A stretch of 19,804 nt of DNA from JAAYUK01 sp964392915. Its GTDB lineage: Bacteria > Nitrospirota > Thermodesulfovibrionia > Thermodesulfovibrionales > Dissulfurispiraceae. Under the pieces are notes generated by a model, which did no database searches, was not told the origin of the DNA, and saw only the letters and a program-made list of their open reading frames with translations. Position 1 is the first letter of the stretch. The number at the start of each line of letters is the position of its first letter. The position numbers and the translations under genes were made by a program. The stretch covers positions 1 to 19,804 of the forward strand of contig CAYMRS010000047.1 of the NCBI GenBank assembly GCA_964392915.1, written 5' to 3'. Of this stretch, positions 16,273-19,804 are shown piece by piece.

Positions 16273-16872
16273 ATGAGAAGAATGATTTACTTAATCCTTG
16301 TTCTTGGAGTGTTCACCATGATGATGATCGCAGAAGCTGCAGATATGAAGATAGAAACAGCGACCTTCGCCGGAGGCTGTTTCTGGTGCATGGAACCGCC
16401 GTTTGAAAAACTTGAAGGAGTAAAAGAGGTCATTTCCGGATACACCGGCGGTCGGAAGGTGAATCCGACTTATGAGGAAGTGTCCGCCGGAATGACCGGC
16501 CATGCTGAAGCAATAAAGATCACCTATGATCCTGAAAAAGTCAGTTATCAGAAACTACTCGACACATTCTGGCGGCAGATAGACCCGACCGATGCGGGAG
16601 GGTCGTTTGTCGATCGCGGCTCGCAGTACCGGTCGGCAATCTTCTATCACAATGAAGAGCAGCGCCGTCTTGCCGAACAGTCCAGAGCGGAGCTGGGAAA
16701 GTCCGGGCTCTTTTCAAAGCCTGTTGTGACCGAAATCGTAAAAGCCGGAGTTTTTTATCAGGCTGAAGAATACCATCAGGACTACTACAAGAAGAACCCC
16801 ATCCGGTACAAGTATTACCGCTATAATTCAGGCCGCGATCAGTTCATCAAGAAAAACTGGGGCGAACAGTAA
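16273..16872 (+). CDS. msrA: Peptide-methionine (S)-S-oxide reductase, exported
   Basis: A 199-residue MsrA that reduces methionine-S-sulfoxide in proteins. The active site AGGCFWCMEPPFE holds catalytic C36 with C39. GYTGG, the YEEVSAGMTGHAEA block, FWRQIDPTDAGGSFVDRGSQYRSAIF and the AEEYHQDY end are all typical. Residues 1-22 form a signal peptide (RRMIYLILVLGVFTMMMIAEA), so this enzyme should act in the periplasm, unlike the usual cytosolic MsrA. The start ATG 16273 is favoured by GGGAGGAGG about 8 bases upstream; extending to 16225 would overlap the EamA gene and hide the signal peptide. No msrB is adjacent. The resolving cysteine usual near the C-terminus is absent, so C39 or an outside reductant may serve. 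Confidence 0.95.
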   Translation: MRRMIYLILVLGVFTMMMIAEAADMKIETATFAGGCFWCMEPPFEKLEGVKEVISGYTGGRKVNPTYEEVSAGMTGHAEAIKITYDPEKVSYQKLLDTFWRQIDPTDAGGSFVDRGSQYRSAIFYHNEEQRRLAEQSRAELGKSGLFSKPVVTEIVKAGVFYQAEEYHQDYYKKNPIRYKYYRYNSGRDQFIKKNWGEQ

Positions 16873-16880
16873 CGGGAGCC

Positions 16881-17213
16881 TTATTTTTTAAGACCGCTCA
16901 GCTCTTGCTCTATAGCTGTCAGCCAGTCGCGGCGATCTCGGAGAACGAGCTGGAGTTTCTCATCGGCTGTCGTTACGACGTCGACCGCGTTCGGAATGAT
17001 AAGGGCTGTTTTCCCTCCTTTGACCGACGCAATCATGGTGAGCGGAACTGACACTTCTTTCTTTGCAGCATTTCCGCCGAGGATGTGCCCCACAAAGACA
17101 AGCCGTTTATTAGTCAGATACAGCGCCCCCGAGAGCGTCGCATCCTCAATATGCAGACTCGCAAGCCCCTTTTTGAGAATATTCTCATCTTTTTCCACAT
17201 TGAAACGATACAT
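16881..17213 (-). CDS. Small GRAM/PH-like domain protein
   Basis: A 110-residue soluble protein without signal or membrane segment. It consists of one predicted beta-rich domain: ENILKKGLASLHIEDATLSGALYLTNKRLVFVGHI matches the start of GRAM/bacterial PH domains (the G-x-L-x-L-T-N-x-R-L-x-F strand pair is the hallmark). A final helix DRRDWLTAIEQELSGL follows. Such domains bind lipid head groups or proteins; the role here is unknown. The start at 17213 has GAGGTGG 4-5 bases upstream; an in-frame ATG at 17270 would add 19 residues without a site. It is convergent with msrA, 8 bases apart. Confidence 0.75.
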   Translation of the reverse strand: MYRFNVEKDENILKKGLASLHIEDATLSGALYLTNKRLVFVGHILGGNAAKKEVSVPLTMIASVKGGKTALIIPNAVDVVTTADEKLQLVLRDRRDWLTAIEQELSGLKK

Positions 17214-17384
17214 TTTTCCACCTCGTGAATTTTCGGCAGCGGAAGTCAAAAAAAGAGACGCGGGATGCATCTTTTTTCAGTGCTCGTCTTGCATTGTACC
17301 AAGCATTCCAGAAGCCCGTCAGGCATGCTTGAACCTGCCTTTGTCCGCAAGTGTTATAGGAAGTCGGTACCCTTGCGAAGGTGC

Positions 17385-17414
17385 TTTACAAGAACAATGT
17401 TAATTAGTATACTC
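17385..17414 (+). promoter_or_regulatory. Promoter of the decayed beta-barrel gene
   Basis: TTTACA (17385-17390) and TATACT (17409-17414), each 5 of 6 to consensus, with an 18-base spacer. A hairpin CAGACC (17427-17432) with GGTCTG (17443-17448) follows; it would cover the AAGG site before the lost start codon. Confidence 0.5.
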
Positions 17415-17450
17415 TATCCAAAGTTCAGACCGGACAGTTAAGGTCTGGAA

Positions 17451-18253
17451 TAAAAAAATTTTTGGTCATGGGTATTGTTCTGGTAATGGCAATAGGTGTC
17501 CCGGCTTTTGCTGATGGGCCGGCGGTCTCTGCACCAAACGCGAAACTCGATATTCTCGGAGGGTCTTTTGACGGAGACTGGGGGTATATCGCTGCCGGCA
17601 GCGGGTCGCTCCCGCTCGGCAAGCGTTTTGGGTTTCAGCTTGACGCCGGCATCGGCAGCATTGGCGAAGACAGGTATTACGGTTTTTTGGCGGGCACCTT
17701 TTTGCCCGTGACCCGCAGAAGTGGCTCGTCGGGATCATCAGCTCATATCAGGATCTCGAAAATGTGAGCATTGCGCGTACACCGGAGTTGAAGGTGAGCT
17801 TTATTTCGACCTGTTTTCGTTACGCGCCCGCGCAGGGTATCAATACGGCGATGTAAAAAAGGGCGTTTTTTATAATCTTCGCGGCAGGTGGTATCCGACG
17901 GACAATATTCTGCTCTACATCGAAGGCGAGATGGCTGCAGGAACTGCGCTCGGCAAAATGGGGGCAGAATATCAGTTCGGGTTCAAGGCATTGCCGGGAC
18001 TCGCCGTTTTGCAGAGGGCGCCGTGGGTGAGAAGTCGTATGATCGATATTATGCCGGACTTCGCTATTATTTCGGTTCAAACAAGGCCCTCAAGCTGCGC
18101 CACAGGCAGGATGACCCCGACACGCTCATCCCAGACGGCATGAATGCGCTGCAGGGCAAACTCAGGGAGAACAGGAAGCCCACAACATCGCCGCCGATAG
18201 AGCCGCCGCCAGGAGGCGAAGGTGAAGGCGGAGGTGAAGGCCCCGAACCCTAG
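17451..18253 (+). pseudogene. Outer-membrane beta-barrel-like gene broken by one-base deletions
   Basis: One protein is spread over changing frames. The signal peptide (KKILVMGIVLVMAIGVPAFA) and DILGGSFDGDWGYIAAGSGSLPLG read in frame 2 to about 17700; ARDPQKWLVGIISSYQDLE reads in frame 1 to about 17785; YTGVEGELYFDLFSLRARAG through GAEYQFGFKALPGLAV reads in frame 3 to about 18010; and FAEGAVGEKSYDRYYAGLRYYFGS to the stop TAG reads in frame 2. Each switch equals loss of one base, two of them in T-runs (17699-17703 and 18009-18012). The expected ATG at 17451 has become ATA, as if a G were lost before the A-run. The tail is rich in Pro, Gly and Glu. Alternating strands and many aromatics suggest a small barrel. 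Sequencing error is the alternative. Confidence 0.75.
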
Positions 18254-18343
18254 CAGGCTGCTGAAAAAGACCCTTTTCGGCTCAGCAGAGTCAATTTTGG
18301 GGGATGTTCTGAAACGGATTGCCCCGAGTTTTTCAGCGCCCTG
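18254..18343. mobile_element. MITE, short form (90 bp)
   Basis: Bounded by CAGGCTGCTGAAAAA and TTTTTCAGCGCCCTG. Its first 72 bases up to GAGTTTTTC align without gaps to the copy at 1437-1585; it then goes straight to the right end. The left flank is CTAG (18250-18253) and the right flank ATAG (18344-18347), a slightly damaged duplication. The left CTAG contains the stop codon of the pseudogene. Confidence 0.82.
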
Positions 18344-18425
18344 ATAGAATTAGCCAGCTGAGCTTATTTAGGAGTGGAATCAGAAACTAATTTTGTTTTC
18401 CAGCTTTTACCAGAGAGTAAAAACA

Positions 18426-18459
18426 AAAAGGCAGGGCTGACAGTCGCCCTGCCTTTTTT
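18426..18459. terminator. Intrinsic terminator, probably bidirectional
   Basis: GGCAGGGC (18430-18437) and GCCCTGCC (18446-18453) pair around an 8-base loop, flanked by AAAA and TTTTTT. It works on the plus strand and has an A/T-rich counterpart for the minus strand. It lies after the pseudogene and MITE, before the cupin gene. In 18344-18576 I see nothing else. Confidence 0.88.
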
Positions 18460-18576
18460 GTTGAGCGCATCTCACCGGCATAGCCTGAAAAAGATGCGTG
18501 CATATGCCTTCCCGCTTGAAAACATCGTGCATCCCATAGTAACGTTGAGGCATATCTCATGCTGCCGGAGAAAGCA

Positions 18577-18948
18577 ATGCGAATTTGTTCATCATATAGC
18601 ACTGTGTCCCCATATATCACAAAGGACGGCTCCCTTATCCGGGAACTCATGCATCCCGCAGTCCACGGCAACCGCGCCCAAAGCCTTGCAGAGGCGATAG
18701 TGCCCCCGGGTGGTGAAACGCAGCTGCATCAGCACCTGAAGACAGAAGAACTGTATCATTTCACCTCCGGGAGCGGATTAATGCAGATCGGCGGTGAACG
18801 ATTCTGCGTGAAGCAGGGCGACACGGTCTGCATTCCGCCCGGTACGCTGCATGCCGTCAGAAATACAGGGTCCGACGATCTCCGGATTCTCTGTGCCTGC
18901 TGCCCGCCTTATAGTCATGAAGACACGAAAATGGTCGTGACGGTCTGA
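18577..18948 (+). CDS. Small single-domain cupin protein
   Basis: A 123-residue double-stranded beta-helix protein. The metal motif is clear: H51-x-H53 and E57 in QLHQHLKTEELYHFTSGSGLM, then H92 in CIPPGTLHAVRN. The C-terminal part has a cluster of cysteines (LCACCPP). Such proteins are often annotated as mannose-6-phosphate-isomerase-like or cupin-2; the reaction, if any, is unknown. The start ATG 18577 has GGAG 6 bases upstream; ATG 18559 is possible but lacks a site. Its stop TGA overlaps the ATG of the next gene by one base (TGATG), so the two are translationally coupled. Confidence 0.88.
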   Translation: MRICSSYSTVSPYITKDGSLIRELMHPAVHGNRAQSLAEAIVPPGGETQLHQHLKTEELYHFTSGSGLMQIGGERFCVKQGDTVCIPPGTLHAVRNTGSDDLRILCACCPPYSHEDTKMVVTV

Positions 18949-19337
18949 TGGCCCTGCGTGTTCCCCGCGAGCAGTTTGAACTGCTGACAGAAAAGGCGCT
19001 GGCTGATATCCCGCGCAGATATCGGAAGCTATTCAGAAACGTGAGCATTCATGTCCAGGATCTGCCTGATGAAGAAGATGTCAGGCTGACCGGCGTTCCG
19101 GACAGGGAATTACTGGGATTGTTTAAGGGAGTGTCGATACTTGAGGAGGACAGCTTTTTTGCGGTTCCGCCTCCGCTGCCGAACGCTATTTATCTGTATC
19201 AGAAAAATATCGAGTCGATTTGCCGCACTGAGGCAGAACTTATCCGGGAGATCAGGATGACGTTGCTGCATGAAGTTGGGCACTACTTCGGCATGACCGA
19301 GGAAGATCTGGAGGCGTTTGAGAACGGCAGGGGTTAG
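18948..19337 (+). CDS. Minimal zincin-type metallopeptidase family protein
   Basis: A 129-residue protein of the possible zinc metallopeptidase family (Zincin_1, DUF1025). The N-terminal half contains ALADIPRRYRKLFRNVSIHVQDLP and the glycine-rich LLGLFKG, both typical. The active-site helix is LLHEVGHYFGMTEEDLE, with H108, E109 and H112 as the HExxH and an acidic cluster (118-120) for the third ligand. Activity has not been shown for most members. The start ATG 18948 overlaps the cupin stop (TGATG). The end overlaps that of the opposite-strand ORF at 19334 by four bases. Confidence 0.9.
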   Translation: MALRVPREQFELLTEKALADIPRRYRKLFRNVSIHVQDLPDEEDVRLTGVPDRELLGLFKGVSILEEDSFFAVPPPLPNAIYLYQKNIESICRTEAELIREIRMTLLHEVGHYFGMTEEDLEAFENGRG

Positions 19338-19525
19338 GATTCAGGGCGCATATAGCTTTCGTAGAGGGCTTTGCCGATCAAAAAATCTCCGCCTGCAATC
19401 GCGATATCAGGAATCGTCGAGCGCAAAATCATATCAGTCAGAGGCAGAGACTTTCCGGCCAGCCCGGCAATGCTGAAGTGAGACATCAGTATGGAGCCGT
19501 ATATTACAATCATTCCGTTCAGCAC
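19334..19525 (-). CDS. Small hydrophobic protein, third of an overlapping series
   Basis: A 63-residue ORF from GTG 19525, or 59 residues from ATG 19513. It holds one hydrophobic stretch (MIVIYGSILMSHFSIAGLAG) and a conserved-looking end, LRSTIPDIAIAGGDFLIGKALYESY. The GTG overlaps the stop of the preceding ORF (GTGCTGA). It could instead be the rest of that ORF after a frameshift, since its frame stays open upstream to 19669. No family recognised. Confidence 0.45.
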   Translation of the reverse strand: MLNGMIVIYGSILMSHFSIAGLAGKSLPLTDMILRSTIPDIAIAGGDFLIGKALYESYMRPES

Positions 19526-19632
19526 GTAGCCGTATATAGCCGTGCGCCGGCGCCGAGACAGAATGTCGCGGCAACGGCAAGGATGTGCAGAAGCCACCAG
19601 CCGGGCTTGTAGCGGAGGAAGTGGCGAATCAC
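19519..19632 (-). CDS. 37-residue PGWW membrane micro-protein (second copy)
   Basis: The sequence is FLRYKPGWWLLHILAVAA followed by TFCLGAGARLYTATC. It shares with the next ORF upstream (19629-19748) the frame FLR, PGWW, HI, A and LGA at the same spacing, so the two are paralogous. One transmembrane helix is predicted. The GTG start overlaps the stop of that ORF (GTGA), implying coupled translation. Too short for standard gene finders. Confidence 0.5.
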   Translation of the reverse strand: MIRHFLRYKPGWWLLHILAVAATFCLGAGARLYTATC

Positions 19633-19748
19633 AGGTATCTCCCAAACACCGCGCCGAGTGCGTACACAAAGGCTATGCCGACGATATGCACAATCCACCA
19701 GCCCGGGCGCAGAAAGCCGATTTTCTGGTTAAGTTCCTTTAGATTCAT
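19629..19748 (-). CDS. 39-residue PGWW membrane micro-protein (first copy)
   Basis: The sequence starts NLKELNQKIGFLRPGWW and continues IVHIVGIAFVYALGAVFGRYL: a short polar head, the RPGWW motif and one transmembrane helix ending in GR. It is paralogous to the ORF at 19519-19632. No good ribosome site precedes the ATG, and the IS end at 19750 begins just upstream, so the original promoter may have been cut off or replaced by the IS. Confidence 0.5.
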   Translation of the reverse strand: MNLKELNQKIGFLRPGWWIVHIVGIAFVYALGAVFGRYL

Positions 19749-19749
19749 A

Positions 19750-19804
19750 CAGTAGTGTCCGGTTAACATTGAGGGATGCGGCTGGAAAGTGTTGATAGGA
19801 GCTG
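19750..19804 (+). mobile_element. Left end of an IS running out of the window
   Basis: CAGTAGTGTCCGGT at 19750-19763 is identical to the complement of 1626-1639; the next three bases are TAA here and AAA there. The sequence to the right of it (TTAACATTGAGGG...) has no gene in the 55 bases visible. By the pairing with 1626-1639 it looks like the terminal repeat of the same IS type, pointing the other way. Confidence 0.5.

Noticed and set aside
1..19804. CRISPR array, tRNA or rRNA genes, or phage module
   Set aside because: No regularly spaced repeats, no cloverleaf with conserved TTCRA arm and no phage structural or integrase genes were seen.

Overview
The window looks like chromosomal DNA of a free-living Gram-negative bacterium of medium GC. 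It encodes outer-membrane beta-barrel proteins (FadL/OMPP1 type, a MetA-pathway-like porin), Sec signal peptides, cyclic-di-GMP turnover and binding domains, and a large PAS-rich hybrid kinase. The mix recalls Nitrospirota or Desulfobacterota (Geobacter-like), but nothing here fixes the phylum. I found no tRNA, rRNA, CRISPR or phage genes.

Layout. (1) 1-1640 is a nest of mobile DNA. The remnant of one IS (transposase fragment at 1-77, outer end at 1626-1639) is interrupted by a 149-bp MITE and by a complete IS5-group element. Three copies of the target CTAA record the order of insertion. (2) 1682-5969 holds a minus-strand FadL-type transporter, a divergent SAM methyltransferase with a TTG start, and, convergent with it, an HD-GYP sensor protein. 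(3) 6052-8166 encodes a PilZ-GNAT fusion just upstream of the HD-GYP gene on the same strand; together they look like a c-di-GMP module. (4) 8263-9330 is an outer-membrane protein transcription unit with promoter, leader hairpin and a strong terminator. (5) 9388-13107 is a 1239-residue hybrid histidine kinase with a Cache-type sensor and five PAS domains. (6) 13213-16872 holds a small secreted protein with one Sel1-like motif, a cold-shock gene with an elaborate leader, an alpha/beta hydrolase, a YkgJ-type cysteine protein, an EamA transporter and an exported MsrA. (7) 16881-18576 holds a small PH/GRAM-like protein, a decayed beta-barrel gene with several one-base deletions, a 90-bp MITE next to its stop codon, and a terminator. 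(8) 18577-19748 holds a translationally coupled cupin plus minimal metalloprotease and, on the opposite strand, three overlapping very small membrane ORFs, two of which are paralogous. At 19750 another IS end begins, matching the one at 1626-1639 in inverted orientation.

The most interesting points are the PilZ-acyltransferase fusion paired with an HD-GYP sensor, the chain of overlapping PGWW micro-ORFs, the datable nested insertions with two MITE forms related by a precise 59-bp deletion, and the leaders of the cold-shock and outer-membrane protein genes.
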